Source: Ampullaceana balthica (lineage: Eukaryota; Mollusca; Gastropoda; Lymnaeidae). Taken from it: DNA of 64,000 bases. Position numbers and translations under genes: made by a program. Where the stretch lies: contig CALYLW010000066.1 of the NCBI GenBank assembly GCA_944989445.1, positions 402,501 to 466,500 of the forward strand. The letters are read 5' to 3'. This document shows, piece after piece, positions 45,149 through 57,033 of the stretch (position 1 is its first letter; each line of letters starts with the position of its first letter). The notes beneath the pieces were generated by a model. That model did no database searches, was not told the DNA's origin, and saw only the letters and a program-made list of their open reading frames with translations.

Positions 45149-45668
45149 CTACCTACTAGACTACCTACTAGACTACCTACTAGACTACCTACTAGACTAC
45201 CTACTAGACTACCTACTAGACTACCTACTAGACTACCTACTAGACTACCTACTAGACTACCTACTAGACTACCTACTAGACTACCTACTACACTACCTAC
45301 TAGACTACCTACTAGACTACCTACTAGACTACCTACTAGACTACCTACTAGACTACCTACTAGACTACCTACTAGACTACCTACTAGACTACCTACTAGA
45401 CTACCTACTAGACTACCTACTAGACTACCTACTAGACTACCTACTAGACTACCTACTAGACTACCTACTAGACTACCTACTAGACTACCTACTAGACTAC
45501 CTACTAGACTACCTACTAGACTACCTACTAGACTACCTACTAGACTACCTACTACACTACCTACTAGACTACCTACTAGACTACCTACTAGACTACCTAC
45601 TAGACTACCTACTAGACTACCTACTACACTACCTACTAGACTACCTACTAGACTACCTACTAGACTAC
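45149..45668. repeat. 12-bp minisatellite, 43 copies
   Basis: Unit CTACCTACTAGA, with CTACCTACTACA variants at three places. Because 12 is divisible by 3 and no frame has a stop, it makes false ORFs: Leu-Pro-Thr-Arg repeats (plus) and Gly-Ser-Leu-Val repeats (minus). Confidence 0.95.
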
Positions 45669-46914
45669 CCACCAGTCATAACGACATAGTCCATAACAAC
45701 ATGTGTTGATCGCGTTCAATATAATTATGTACCGTGTGCAAAACCAGTTGAAACATTGCACAAGACCCCGTAACAACTAAGAATAACAAAGAAAAGATCG
45801 TACGTATCTCAGTGTCCACAAATGTTATTTCTAGGGCTGGTACTGATTTTTATTAAAAAAAATTGTTAGATTAATCGATTAATTTCGATTAATTAAATTT
45901 TTTAACGCATATATCGATCTCGTTAAGTTGCGATTCATTATTTCGCGAAATCGGTTAAGTCGCGGTAATTCCATGGCTCCCAAATTTTGTGACGTAACAC
46001 AGCTAATTCGTTCTGCTATGCAAGAAAAAAGGAAGAAAAACATGTTTGTATACGTTTGCACATCTAAATAGTTAATAATAATACAAGCGCAAAGTATATA
46101 AGTAACAAAAAATGAGTGGCGTAGCGATAGGGGGGCAAGGGCGGCGAAAGCCCCGGGCGGAACTTAAAAACAGTAGACATTTTATCAAAATAAAATATAA
46201 AACAATATAAGAAATTAAGAACATTAATCGAGGAACTATCGTAAAACATGTTTGTACTGCATAAATTCAAACTCCATATGAGATAAACATTATTTTGATA
46301 CCCATGCTACTGAACTGAATAACCAAAAGGCTTAAGTAAGTAGTACGACTACGGGACACTGATCTGCTGGTAACTTAATTGATTGTTCAGATGTGAAAGC
46401 TACTTTTTATGGAAGCGAACATTTCTGTACCCTATCAAATTAAAACAAGAGCCAAGCCCATGATCCGGGCGGCACATTGTTGCGGCAAATTCCTCATTGT
46501 TAAATAGCTTGTAAAAATGGAAAAAAACACAACTATAATCAAAGTTAAATAAAAGAAAAGAAAAGCCAAGGAAAGTGTGTGTGTGTGTGTAGCAACCTAT
46601 AAAATTTCAACATACAGGGACTTTATTGATATAAATATACGGGGGTACAATAAAGACTCAAAGACATAAATCACATTGTCAAATGTCGCTCAGCCAGTTC
46701 ATTGAACTTCATTTTTTTACTAGTCTTATATCAGCTTGCTTTGTAAGTTTAATCGGACTATTTTTAATATCCCAATTTTGAACCACTTCCCGTTATCCAA
46801 TCATTGTGAAAATTTGCACACATGTTCAATTTCGGTGATAGTATTTTAGTGAATTTGTGTAGACTTTTTCCACGGCTAGATTTAATTTAATTAAATATTT
46901 TCGATTTACGTCTG

Positions 46915-47125
46915 CTAGAGTTAAACCTCAGCAGTCCGCCTTAGTGACCGGCACGGGTCACGAGTGACTGACCAACTACCAGTGTTTTACTGCTTGGGGA
47001 GGTCAGTCCCGTGATGAGCAGGGACATGCCAGTGGGCCAGTAACACACTGTCCCTGGTCCGTGAGAGAGATTGATATCCTAAGCAGTTAATAATGTGGTA
47101 GTGTGCACATCCACACAGCGCCGCA
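46915..47125. repeat. GC-rich segment of unknown origin in hAT-H
   Basis: The segment CAGTCCGCCTTAGTGACCGG...CAGCGCCGCACTATG stands out from the AT-rich element. It has inverted motifs (GTCACGAGTGAC, TGTGCACATCCACACA). It may be a SINE-like insertion, but no A/B boxes or TSD were found. Confidence 0.35.
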
Positions 47126-47689
47126 CTATGTGCAGTCCTGTCTCATTTTAAACTTTTACATTTTTATAAATTTGGAACTAAAGGTCTCTTCTGACAGTAC
47201 ATTTCAAATTTTAAATTTATTTTCTACTTTTTAGTGCATTTCTAATATAAGACTAGTTTTTAAAAAGTGTTTTTAATATATTTTTATTTACACGCGTCTT
47301 TAACTGAAACGAACTCTCCAACTATTTTTGGGACACTTAAACGGGGCATAGGTTATTTGATAGTCACATTAAATATTTTATATTTTATATATTTTTTTAT
47401 TTGGAATTATGTATTAACTGGAAAAATGTACTTTATGAAGACGATTTGGCCAGAAACTACAGTGCTAACATACTTTGCAGAGGCTACTTACAGAAAATCT
47501 AATGGAATACTTAAAGGATGTTTTGACATTTTCTAGAATTTTATGTATGTATGTATGATACCATATCATTTTAATTAAACATTCCAGTCAAAGAACGAGA
47601 CGGCAATTTGTTGGCGATCAAAGCTATATTATGTACAAAACAGCTGGAAATAAAGTTGTATTCTTTATAAGATGAGATTACTGGAGAAA

Positions 47690-47900
47690 TTCATGAGATG
47701 TTTTGGCAGTTAGAGAATTCGGAAAGAAATATATGATTTTTGTTAACCAGCAAATCTACTGGACTTTGAATGCCAGCTGTGAGAGAAGCTTCTCTAAAAT
47801 TAAGTTAACGAAAAATTGATCAATAACGAATACACCAAGATTGACTACAGCTATTTTGGCTATTGAGCATCACATTCTTGACAACATTGACATATAAAAG
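47690..47900 (+). pseudogene. hAT transposase C-terminal dimerisation region
   Basis: CERSFSKIKLTKN-stop then PRLTTAILAIEHHILDNIDI-stop. ERSFSKxKLxK...RLxxLAxLxIE is the hallmark of the hAT C-terminal dimer domain. A TGA replaces the conserved Arg after KN, and upstream domains are unrecognisable. Confidence 0.75.
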
Positions 47901-48234
47901 AGTGTGCCACGAGAAAAAGAAGACTTCAAATTTAATCAATAAATAAAAGCTCTTCTATTTATTCTAACATAACAATTTACAGTGCCTTATTATTGCTTTC
48001 TAATAAAAATTACTCTTTGGGGGGGGGGTGGAGGCAAAGATGGGTTCTGCCTCGTGCGGCACATACCCACGCTACGCCACTGCAAAAAATATAAATTATT
48101 AATAAATTGGAAAAAAATATAAGTATAAGAAATATTTTCTTAAATTTTAATCCATCATATTTATTTTAATCGATTAACAATTTTTAAGATTAATCGGTTA
48201 ATTAATCGTTAATTTCCGCAGCCCTAGATATTTC

Positions 48235-49317
48235 ATTTTATTATCTTTATCCGGCCCCAACATAATTTTACTTCATGAAATTAGGCCCTAGTTGCTAAAC
48301 GTTTGGACACCCTTGTGTTAGGACATGGTCAGTTCAGATAGAAAAGACTAAGTGTCAGTGAAGTGAACATTGACTAAGTAGACCCCAGTACGGATTTTAC
48401 GACTGGAATGTAGACCGGTGTAGCTGTGTACAGAAGAGGTCTGCTGTAAGCGAATAGGTCAGGACAAGTGTAGATGAACGGGTGAGAACAGGGCTTCCGC
48501 TGCGTAGATGGACACAATTGTGAGCAGGATTAAAGTACTACCGGTTGTATTTAAACGATCAAAGAGCTTCATCATGGGAGGCATAGAGCGTATTGATTCA
48601 TTGTACCTGTACGGCTGGAATTGGATTAAGTCAGCTTTAGGACTGTTCAGGCCCCAGGCAATGCCTCCTACACATTTCCCAGTTGATAACAACAATTAGA
48701 ATATAAGGGCTGTTTGAAATTGATGAAAACACCAAATATAACAAGTGTTTCTGTGTCAATGAAAGTACTAATGTCAAACTTTTGAAGATTTTGTTTGGAA
48801 ATAACCTAACCTGTAGGAAATATAAGGCAAAAAATATTCAAAATATTATATTACAAGAAAATGTCTGCTTTTAAGAGCGCAGTTTTGAATTTAAACTATA
48901 CATTTTAAACACTTATGCATGCAACTTTGTCTGTCATTTTTGTATCTCGGTTTTTATTATTAAAAACTTATTTTTTAACACTTTATCGGAAAATTAAAAG
49001 GCAACTAAACGTTTGTTTTTTTAAAAATCCAAATAATTTCATTTATGTTCGGCTAGCTATAATCACATATAAATATATATGTGTGTATCCTTTAGTAGGT
49101 TCTTCTAGCGATATGGTTTGATTTTAATCATAATTAAATCCATTATCACATGTTTTTTGCGCACTTATTTGTGGAGTGTTGCTTCTTCACCAAAAACATC
49201 CAGGGGGTTCATTTAAAATGTTACTCTAGGTTCATGTATTTGTTCATTTCTATGTAAAAATATCGTCTTTTTTGGAAACTTTCTAGGGACGATTCTGACG
49301 ATTCCTTAAAACCAGGT
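48235..49317. other. Spacer with one short unexplained ORF
   Basis: A 63-codon frame at 48508-48699 (plus, ATG to TAG) is GC-richer than its surroundings and contains SFIMGGIERIDSLYLYGWNW. It has no known motif and an antisense frame overlaps it. I do not call it a gene. The rest is AT-rich and featureless. Confidence 0.3.
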
Positions 49318-49363
49318 TCGCCGGGGACTCTTACCCTCCTTGCCCCTTTGGCTACATCACTGG
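49318..49363. mobile_element. hAT right-end fragment
   Basis: CCCCTTTGGCTACATCACTG is the inverse of a CAGTGATGTAGCC hAT terminus. The partner is missing. Confidence 0.3.
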
Positions 49364-49778
49364 TTTATTTTAAGAAAGATCATCATAAAAGATTGCTATT
49401 GTATGTGATTTTTCAGATTACATGTTATCTTATAGTTAGTTTATTTTAGCTTTTTGTAAATAGATTATTGTTATATATCTTTTTGTAAGGATTCTTAATT
49501 AAATTGACGTTTTTTTTAAGGACTATCAGTTTTATCAGATGTCATTCTAGAAAATGTCCCTTCTATGGGCAGATGTATTGTTATTTCAGGGGCCAAGTCA
49601 GATGTTATTATATGGGTTATTATCAGATTTTATTTTAAGGTCTTTCTTCGTACCAGATGTTATTATAGAGGCTACTGTTAATAAGTATCCGCTCTATGAC
49701 TACATCCGCTAGAACAGCAATTGATATTACCCGGGCTGTCAATATGAGGAACTATTGTGAAGTTAGTTGCTACTCTTG
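49364..49778. repeat. Degenerate repeat around CAGATGTTATTATAG
   Basis: AGATGTTATTATA-like units recur at 49595-49685 and again beyond the next transposon at 51885-51960, suggesting the hAT at 49779 landed in a degenerate tandem repeat. Confidence 0.4.
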
Positions 49779-51857
49779 CAGGGGTCGGGAAACCATGGCT
49801 CGTGAGCCACATATGGCTCTTTTGATTGCTACATCTGGCTCCCAGAAAAGTTTTTGATTATAAGAAAAATTGTTTCTTTAGACTCCTTTGATCTACATAT
49901 TGATTGCATATCATTATTTCATTCCACAAATGAGCTTCACAGTCTACTTCAGCTCAGCATCAGAAGTAGTAAAGGAGATCATATCTGCTGACCTAAAAGA
50001 AAGAAAAATAGAAACCCTGCATTCGTTTTAATTAAAGGGAAATTACTATTGCTTCGATGTAAGAGGAGCCACCTCTATACACCCTCACGTGACGAAAAAA
50101 GCGTGAACTAGAAAGCCTGTTTGCAGTAATTTCTTTGAAAAGTGGCAAAAATACATGTCGTTGTGTCTGTATCTGACATTGTTCAAGTGCGGCTGCTGTC
50201 AATTGCTTTTGAAAATAGCAGACGATGCGTGCATGTGCACAACAGATTGTCGTCGGATCAGAAAGTAAACTTTCGTTTTAATCGCGTTGTCAACCTGTTC
50301 ATTTCGTAAAACGTTTTGACAAGATGGATAAATGAAAGAAAGACGATGAGTATCGTACTTTTCAGAAAGAATGGACATAGGAATTTGTCTTTATGGAGAG
50401 AGCGGATTCTGCAGTGTGTCTAATATGCAGTAATAAAATTGCATCTATGAAACGTTCAAGTGTAAAGCGACACTTCGAGACAAGCCATTCTACAGATGCA
50501 TCGAAATATCCTGCGGGAAACAGAAGGAAGAAAGCATTTAAAGAACTGCTATCAAGAGTGCAAGCTAGTCAGCAGCAAATCCATGCTTGGACCTAACAAG
50601 GTGACTAAAATTTGAATTTTTTTGCTGGCGCCTTAGCTATTGTGAGAAACGGAAACCTATTCACAAGTGGGCAGTATGCCAAAGCATTCATGCTTGATGT
50701 TGCCAATGAACTTTTGGTTGTGTGTTGGTTGTCAAGGTGGAAGGTGCTCAACCGATGTGCAGTTTTTCTGAGCGAAATCCGGACTTTTCTTGAAAGGACA
50801 ATGTCGAGCATCCCGAGTTAGTTAACACTGAGTGGCTCCTGAAGTTTTATTATCGCGTAGATATGACTAACATCTAAATTAGCTCAATGTGAAAATGCAA
50901 GGCGTTGGAAATAAAATCGTATCCTTGCAACAAGCAATGTTTGCATTTGATAACAAGCTAGAACTGTTCACCATCGTCATTGAAACAGGTCCTTTACTAC
51001 ACTTTAATTTTTTGAAATACTGGGAGAGTTCAAGGATATGTACACATCAAGTGATTCTGCTCAACATCTTAATATTCAGAAGCTAGGAGGCTTCATGTCT
51101 AATCTCCTGCAGTCATTTAAAGCGCGCTTTAGATAATTTCGGGAGCACACCCGTCTTTTTAAGTTCATCACCCATACACACGAGTGTGCAGTGGACAGCC
51201 TGACCTGAGTTGCGTCCCCGGAGCCTCCATCAGTTATTTTGAGCTCCAAGCTGCTGACCTGAAGGCCTCAGACATGTGGGTGAATACGTTCAAGTTACTG
51301 AAAGAAGATTTGGAAAGACTTTTACGACAGCAAGTAGAATTGGTGAGCCAAAAGAAGTGGGCAGAAATGAAAAAAAAATTCAACACGCAGACCGGCCGAT
51401 TGTCAAAACTTGGAACACGCTTCCCGTCAAATACCACTCACTGCAGCGTGTGAGTATTGCTGTACTGACAATTTTTGGTTATACGTATGCATGCGATCAG
51501 ACTAAAGAACGTTCAGACCAACTAGCGATCAAGTTTTACGGATGGAAGTCTCACCACCTACATGAAGCTTAACCTCACCACGTATCAACAAGACTACAAA
51601 GCCATCAGCAAAGTCATGCAGCACCATAAGTCGCATTAATGGTAAGAAATACTCATTATTGAATAGCAACAGTATAACAAATTTAGAAAAAAAGAATTCA
51701 GAGACATAATTATTGTACTTATAGTGTTGAAATTACACAAAATGCACACAATTACTTGAATTTTTAGTTTTAACCATAATGTATGGCTCACACAGTATTA
51801 CTATTCAAAATATGTGATGTTGATGGCTCTCTCGGACAAAAAGTTTCCCGACTCCTG
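49779..51857 (+). mobile_element. hAT element, ZBED/GTF2IRD2-like (hAT-Z2)
   Basis: Ends CAGGGGTCGGGAAACC and the inverse of AAGTTTCCCGACTCCTG, with TGGCTCGTGAGCC / GAGAGAGCC subterminal motifs. CAGGGGTCGGGAA is a common terminus of Charlie-type hATs. The flanking 8-mers TACTCTTG and CTCTAAGG do not match, so the TSD has been lost or altered. The transposase remnant runs in the plus direction. Confidence 0.8.
50325..51640 (+). pseudogene. ZBED5/GTF2IRD2-type hAT transposase, broken
   Basis: Nearly the whole protein is traceable through frameshifts and stops: EFVFMERADSAVCLICSNKI and SSVKRHFETSHS (50375-50500, BED-type C2H2 finger); LFTSGQYAKAFMLDVANEL (about 50652-50715); VNTEWLLKFYYRVDMTN (about 50820-50870); LNVKMQGVGNKIVSLQQAMF (about 50885); FELQAADLKASDMW...KLLKEDLERLLRQQVELV (51238-51345); KKWAEMKKK; LPVKYHSLQRVSIAVLTIFG (about 51420-51475); C-terminal KLNLTTYQQDYKAISKVMQH ending in KSH-stop at about 51640. 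This is the family that includes domesticated ZBED5 and GTF2IRD2 in vertebrates. Here it is a dead transposon gene, not a host gene. Confidence 0.85.
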
Positions 51858-52727
51858 CTCTAAGGGCTAACGTCATGATAAGATGTACCCTAGAAGCTAT
51901 TATTGTCTTTTCAAACGTTATTCTGAGGGCTATTTTAATTAAAATAACATTGTTGTTATGTAAGATGTTATCTATATAAGCTATATATGTATTTATATTT
52001 GTCTGATATGAGAAGCAGAGAATCGTAAACCTACGTAAACAAGTTGTTTCCTATTAAAATAATGTACTCCTAAGAATTCCTATCGTACCGACTACTCAGA
52101 ATTGCTGCATAAATAAGATCTGTTTCAACAAACACCCGCACCTCGTTGTCACCATTAAACATTGGTGCTGTGTTCCTTCCAAAGCTTGAAATGTTATTAA
52201 CTTTTTGGTAAAGTTCAATGATTATATTTGTGTATATTTTTAAAAATCTAGTTTGTATTCGTATGTAAAGCGCGATAAACTGGTGTTCTGTAGTAAAAGA
52301 TTTTGTCCTCAGAAAATTCAAATATTTGTGTGTAAAATAGGTATCGAATATTTTTGTTAACGAATTGAGGAGAAGAGGAGGCTGTGTTAAGTAACTGAGT
52401 GAAGGGTTTTTGTTGGACCTCAGGGGAGTCCCTCCGTTACAGACTTGGATAACTGTCTAGGGCTGCGTCCAATCAAATTCTCGTGCCATACGATCCCAAG
52501 TGACTGCCTGGTGCTGGAGATAGAAATGACTGAATCGTGATCGGAATAGATAATTAAATATTGACATTAAACATATTTACAAGTAACATTTATCAAATTA
52601 GTTGACATTATAAGAGAGAAGTAACAATTACTGAATTGGTTGACATAATTAGACAACCATGTTAAATAATCGACTCAGAGTTCTTTTGTTATAGACCGCA
52701 GTAATAAACATTGGAAAGATATGAAAT
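51858..52727. other. AT-rich spacer
   Basis: Part of the degenerate TTATT repeat (to about 51960), then no supportable feature. Confidence 0.45.
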
Positions 52728-52970
52728 CATCTTCTGGCTAATGCAACTGTCCCAATTATGATATGAAATCATCTTCTGGCTAATGCAACTGTCCCAAATA
52801 TGATATGAAATCATCTTCTGGTTAATGCAACTGTCCCAATTATGATATGAAATCATCTTCTGGCTAATGCAACTGTCTCAATTATGATATGAAATCATCT
52901 TCTGGCTAATGCAACTGTCCCAATTATGATATGAAATCATCTTCTGGCTAATGTAACTGTCCCAATTATG
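52728..52970 (+). repeat. 42-bp tandem repeat, about 6 copies
   Basis: Unit GATATGAAATCATCTTCTGG + CTAATGCAACTGTCCCAATTAT. Confidence 0.95.
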
Positions 52971-53431
52971 AACGTTATGGACCGATAGTTAAATTATCCG
53001 CTTAATATTTGTTATGAAATGTCATGAACCCAAGAGGTTTTTTTTTAGCCGTAACGAAAATATCAACACGCATTCATCTTCTTTATTGCTCGATTTATCT
53101 GTCTCAAATAAAAAATCAATAAATTCCCAGCAACAGTCATTAGAGCAATGCGGTCCTCAGCACTTTTGCTCCAATATTGAAACAAATGTCAACTTTATTA
53201 TGGAGACTAATGTAAAAAACATTCAATTTTCTACACCGTGACCGGAATGCCATTCCATACCAGAGCTCACCGTGAGATATTCCGTTAGGAAAGCGGGTCG
53301 CCTGCCATTCCCACAAATTGTCCTGTCTAGCAAAGCTGGCATTGCATTAAATGGGGATTTGCCAAAGCGAGTGCATCTCTGTCTGAGATCATGTCCTGCC
53401 ATTTATACAAGGTTATGGCTCAAACATGACC
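52971..53431. other. Spacer, no gene recognised
   Basis: A 75-codon frame at 53014-53241 is Ser/Asn-rich with no motif or splice support. Confidence 0.4.
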
Positions 53432-53670
53432 AGACTATTCCAAATTATTAACAAGTAGTCTCATCATATCTCTATAATGTCGTCACAAGAATGTTATTAC
53501 TTACCCACGCGAGGCCATTGCTGGACTATTCCAAATTATTAACATGTAGTCACATCATATATCTATATATCTATAATGTCGTCACAAGAATGTTACTAGT
53601 TACCCAAGTGAGACCATCGCTAGACTATAAAAAGTCTAGTTACCCACGTGAGACCATCGCTGGACTATTC
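53432..53670 (+). repeat. Approximately 95-bp tandem repeat, 2-3 copies
   Basis: GACTATTCCAAATTATTAAC...ATAATGTCGTCACAAGAATG...GTGAGACCATCGCT recurs with indels. The last copy is partial. Confidence 0.85.
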
Positions 53671-53730
53671 TTAATGACATGATCGATTACAGTACTTAAT
53701 GCCTCAGAGGAAAAATGGTCAAACTGGTAG

Positions 53731-53922
53731 TTCCGTGGACCAGATTAGATTTCGGACAAACCCTTGTGAACCAGACACACCTAAAGATTTAATGTTCCGT
53801 GTGCCATATTAGGTTTCTAACAAATCCCTGTGGACCAGACACACCTAAAGATGTATTGTTCCGTGGGCCAGATTAGGTTTCGGGCAAGCTCCTGTGGACC
53901 AGACACACCTAATGATTTAATC
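53731..53922 (+). repeat. 64-bp tandem repeat, 3 copies
   Basis: TTCCGTGGACCAGATTAG...GACCAGACACACCTAAAGAT repeats at 53731, 53795 and 53859. Confidence 0.9.
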
Positions 53923-54761
53923 CACTATAATTGACTATAAGAACCATAAGGTGACATGAACATGTTTCGGACATTCTAAGTTTAGCCATATTTCAAGTCT
54001 TATGTTGTTTTCTCAACCATAGATTTTGCAATTTATCACAGAAATATGTAACATTGGTCTAGGGTTGACCCATTGAAAGGAAATCTCAACGCTTTTGGGA
54101 GATTTGTGTCAGTAATAACGCTTAAACTTGCCATTGATTATATTTATGGGGAAACATGAAATCTAACTTGGTTAACAACACTTTTTTGGAATAGTAAAGT
54201 AATAATTGTTCAATGAATAGTTGCTTGGTATGTATCAATGTTGTACGTAATTGTGGTAAATGATATTTTAAAAAATTAAAACGAATTTATGTTGTCTGTA
54301 CTCATAGTTTTCAAAGCTAATATTACGGATGGTTTTGAAATAAGGCTCTAATGCGACACCTAACAAGCAATGAGAAGCAATATTTTATTTGCAGGCTTAA
54401 GGAAGGAGGTCGTGACGTAAGAGAAGTAGTATATATACCTATTTACATATTTACTCACATTGTCTGGTGATATCGGTAGAAGTGTTGTTCTTCTGACAAA
54501 TATGCCAGTAATGATATTTGTATTTTAGCAGTAAACACTGTAAATAATATTACCATATAGAAATTTGTTTCAATAATATTTTAGACCATTTTCGGTAATT
54601 CTTAAAAAGTAATGATTTAAATAGATTTTATCATGTTATTAAATAATCTTTACAACCTCTAAACATGATAGATTTTTAATGAAAAATGTAGAATGGAAAA
54701 GTATTGATCAATTTGTATTAGATTCTGTCCCTTGTTGTTATTACTTTTTGGATTTATTTAG
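53923..54761. other. AT-rich spacer
   Basis: No supportable feature. Confidence 0.45.
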
Positions 54762-54965
54762 CCTGAAGAGACAGAGTGTGGGCGGGGAGGCGCGGGTATT
54801 CCTCGATCCCACTCCCCCCACCACCCCTGCACCACACCACCAACTGCCGTGGCTGATGGTTCGTGGAGGGCTGCTTGAGGTCCACAATTTATTAAACATG
54901 GTCGTGGAAAGGCGAATCTTATTTTCTCCGCATCTTACATTGAATTGTTTAGACAATAAATGCTG
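54762..54965 (+). other. Possible exon or 3' UTR
   Basis: TTTTTGGATTTATTTAG could be an acceptor. It is followed by a sharply GC-richer segment (CCTGAAGAGACAGAGTGTGG...) and an AATAAA at 54955-54960. A Pro-rich frame is open across it, but no domain is recognised and the antisense frame is open too. Weak evidence. Confidence 0.2.
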
Positions 54966-55384
54966 AGATAATTTTATAGTAAAGAATTGTTAGTGAAGGT
55001 AAGGAGCGATAATGATAAACGATAAGTTAAATAAAGAGTTACTGGAGAGATTTCGTCCCCGACTGTAGTTTCTGTTCGTGTTTCCAAATCGCAATGTTAG
55101 CTAAAAACTCTTGATACAGACTGAGGCTGGGACAACTAGATCGTGATCTACCAATACAAATAATATTTTTAGATTAATAACTACTTTTTTGTCTTGTCTA
55201 CTTAAAAAGCGCTAACAAAAATTACTGCATCACATTGGGGATCGGGGTTCAACCGACAACGGAATGAATCTCGTTATACAACATGATCCCATCGGGGTAC
55301 GTGACCCCATCGTAATGTGGTATCGTGTTGGGGAAAGGGAGAACGAACTTTTTACCTACTTTTTTAATGTCTTTTGTTTGAAAA

Positions 55385-55625
55385 TGCGGCGGCTGGATAG
55401 CGAAGTCAATAGTGCGCTCACCTCACAAGCTGAGGGGCGTGGGATCTAGCCCACGTTAAAGCCACTATAAAAATGTTGATGAATGACTAACGCTAAGAAA
55501 GTCCTCAGCTGACCTGGAGAGGGATCGGCGCAGTCAAGGTCTATTAAGCCGAGAATGTTCGAATGGAAACATTAGAACCCCCTACGACCTCGAAAAAAGG
55601 TTATGGGAAACAAACAAACAAAACG
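55385..55625 (+). repeat. tRNA-derived SINE, plus strand
   Basis: GCGGCTGGATAGCGAAGTCA carries an A-box-like TGGATAGCGAAG. GGCGTGGGATCTAGCCCACG forms a T-arm-like stem with a B-box-like loop. It is followed by an unrelated body and an (AAAC)n tail at 55608-55622. It is a different SINE family from 16899, with an AAAC rather than an AAGAT tail. Confidence 0.65.
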
Positions 55626-55924
55626 GTTTTATGTGTTTTTCCTAATGATATTCCGGGAACACCGGGTATACTAGATCACTAGGCTTTATACTTCTGGAAA
55701 GCTCTTAAAACCAGCTTTCAGCTAATGCTATTCTATCATTTGAAATATTTGCCAATATCAAAGTTGATCAAATTGCATTAAATTTTTTAATCATAGAATG
55801 TTTTTTATAATAAATTTCTGTTTTTAACCATATCTAAAGACATCTTGTTGGAGTTCACAGGCCTCAAAACCAGTTATATTGGATTCCTTTGCAATGAGTG
55901 TTTTATTTTTTTTTCATTTTGTAG

Positions 55925-56183
55925 ACACCTTCAAGGTTTGGATTCTCAAAAAGGAAGGGAAATAATTCAAGGAATGGAAACTGTTTCTGAAAAGCTTCCA
56001 ATGGCCGGAACTCAGGTCAAAGTGACCTCGCCAACGTACAGCTCCGAGTTGTCATTGAGTGACAGCTTCATCTCGCTATCCAACAGCTTTTCTCACCAGA
56101 CAACAGGACTGCATGACCGAAGCTCCACCGTTGACAGCTTTAAAAGTGGTTGTTCTTCAGAATGGGAACATCGCAAAGAACAG
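55925..56183 (+). CDS. Internal coding exon of an unidentified host gene
   Basis: This is the best host-gene evidence in the window. The acceptor is a long T-rich tract ending CATTTTGTAG (AG at 55923-55924) and the donor is CAG|GTAAAC at 56184. The 259-bp exon is open in one frame, enters in phase 2 and leaves in phase 0. It encodes about 86 residues, HLQGLDSQKGREIIQGMETV..., then a Ser/Thr-rich stretch (SSELSLSDSFISLSNSFSHQ) and SFKSGCSSEWEHRKEQ. The Ser-rich part looks like a disordered, phosphorylatable linker. The base composition is clearly less AT-rich than the flanks. I do not recognise the gene and cannot find the neighbouring exons in the window with confidence. Confidence 0.65.
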
Positions 56184-56708
56184 GTAAACGAATGTTGAAA
56201 CACAAAAGATTGAACACAATATTATTCTCTTTGTCTTCAGAAGTATTTTCCTCATTCTGATGGCATTATCCATTTTGCATATTTTGTATGAACTACCATA
56301 TTACCTTTAAAGATTCATTCGTTTTTATTTCTTTAGAAAATATTAAGTTTCTTAAGAAACGAAATGTGTATGCTGGCTATTTTACAAACAATTTAATATA
56401 TATACGAGTTAAATTACTTTAATTAAATGTTTATATTTAAACTATCGAAGACACATTAAATCCCACACAACTTATCTCTCACCTCGTCTTATCAAATGTT
56501 CTGCCAAGTCACACGGTAAATATTTTGCTGCATAGTGTAACAAATATTTTTAAACAATTATCTTTATAAATCATAAATATGGGTGATGAGTATCATTATG
56601 TTGCAAGGAGCCTCACTTATTTGAGTACAAAGTTGTCAACAAACTCATTTTCTGGCATAGTAAACAAGTTACTTTGACATGCTAGTCACATGCCTTAAAT
56701 TTGGTCAA
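56184..56708. other. Probable intron sequence
   Basis: AT-rich sequence after the donor at 56184. No further exon recognised. Confidence 0.4.
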
Positions 56709-57033
56709 CAGCTGAAATGGCGCCCAGTATTAGTGCCAAGATTAGACACTACATTATTTGTACAGCTAAAATGGCGCCCAGTATTAGTGCCTAGATTAGA
56801 CACTACATTATTTGTACAGCCAAAATGGCGCCCAGTGTTAGTGCCAAGATTAGACACTACATTATTTGTACAGCTAAAACAGCGCCCAGTATTAGTGCCA
56901 AGATTAGACACTACATTATTTGTACAGCTAAAATGGCGCCCAGTATTAGTGCCACGATTAGACACTACATTATATGTACAGCTAAAAGTTCGCCCAGTAT
57001 TAGTGACAAGATTAGACACTACATTATTTGTAG
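56709..57033. repeat. 54-bp minisatellite, 6 copies
   Basis: Unit ACAGCTAAAATGGCGCCCAG + TATTAGTGCCAAGATTAGAC + ACTACATTATTTGT. Since 54 is 18 codons, ORFs stay open on both strands (plus LKWRPVLVPRLDTTLFVQ; minus NNVVSNLGTNTGRHFSCT). I regard these as by-products. Confidence 0.95.

Larger units (their letters stand above)
46114..48082 (+). mobile_element. hAT-H nested in the TAGGGCTG MITE
   Basis: Left end GAGTGGCGTAGCGA (first base mutated from C), right end CACGCTACGCCACTG. Perfect 8-bp TSD CAAAAAAT at 46106-46113 and 48083-48090. The GGCGGCACATTG...TTCCTCATTGTTA block at about 46468 also occurs in the 340-826 element. Contains the end of a transposase. Confidence 0.9.
45832..48226 (+). 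mobile_element. hAT MITE of the TAGGGCTG family, split by another hAT
   Basis: Ends TAGGGCTGGTACTG and the inverse TAGGGCTGCGGAAATTAACG. TSD GTTATTTC / GATATTTC (7 of 8) at 45824-45831 and 48227-48234. Subtracting the nested hAT and one of its TSDs leaves about 418 bp, almost the same as the intact 412-bp relative at 42140, which confirms both the family and the nesting. Confidence 0.85.

Noticed and set aside
45115..45709. ORFs of 185 and 192 codons (Leu-Pro-Thr-Arg and Gly-Ser-Leu-Val repeats)
   Set aside because: Both read opposite strands of a 12-bp tandem repeat. Unit length divisible by 3 keeps them open.
48459..48699. Overlapping ORFs of 63 and 78 codons
   Set aside because: Both strands are open, neither has a known domain, and there is no evidence of splicing or translation.
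50325..51640. Host ZBED5/GTF2IRD2-like gene
   Set aside because: Multiple stops and frameshifts, and it lies between hAT terminal repeats; it is a dead transposon gene.
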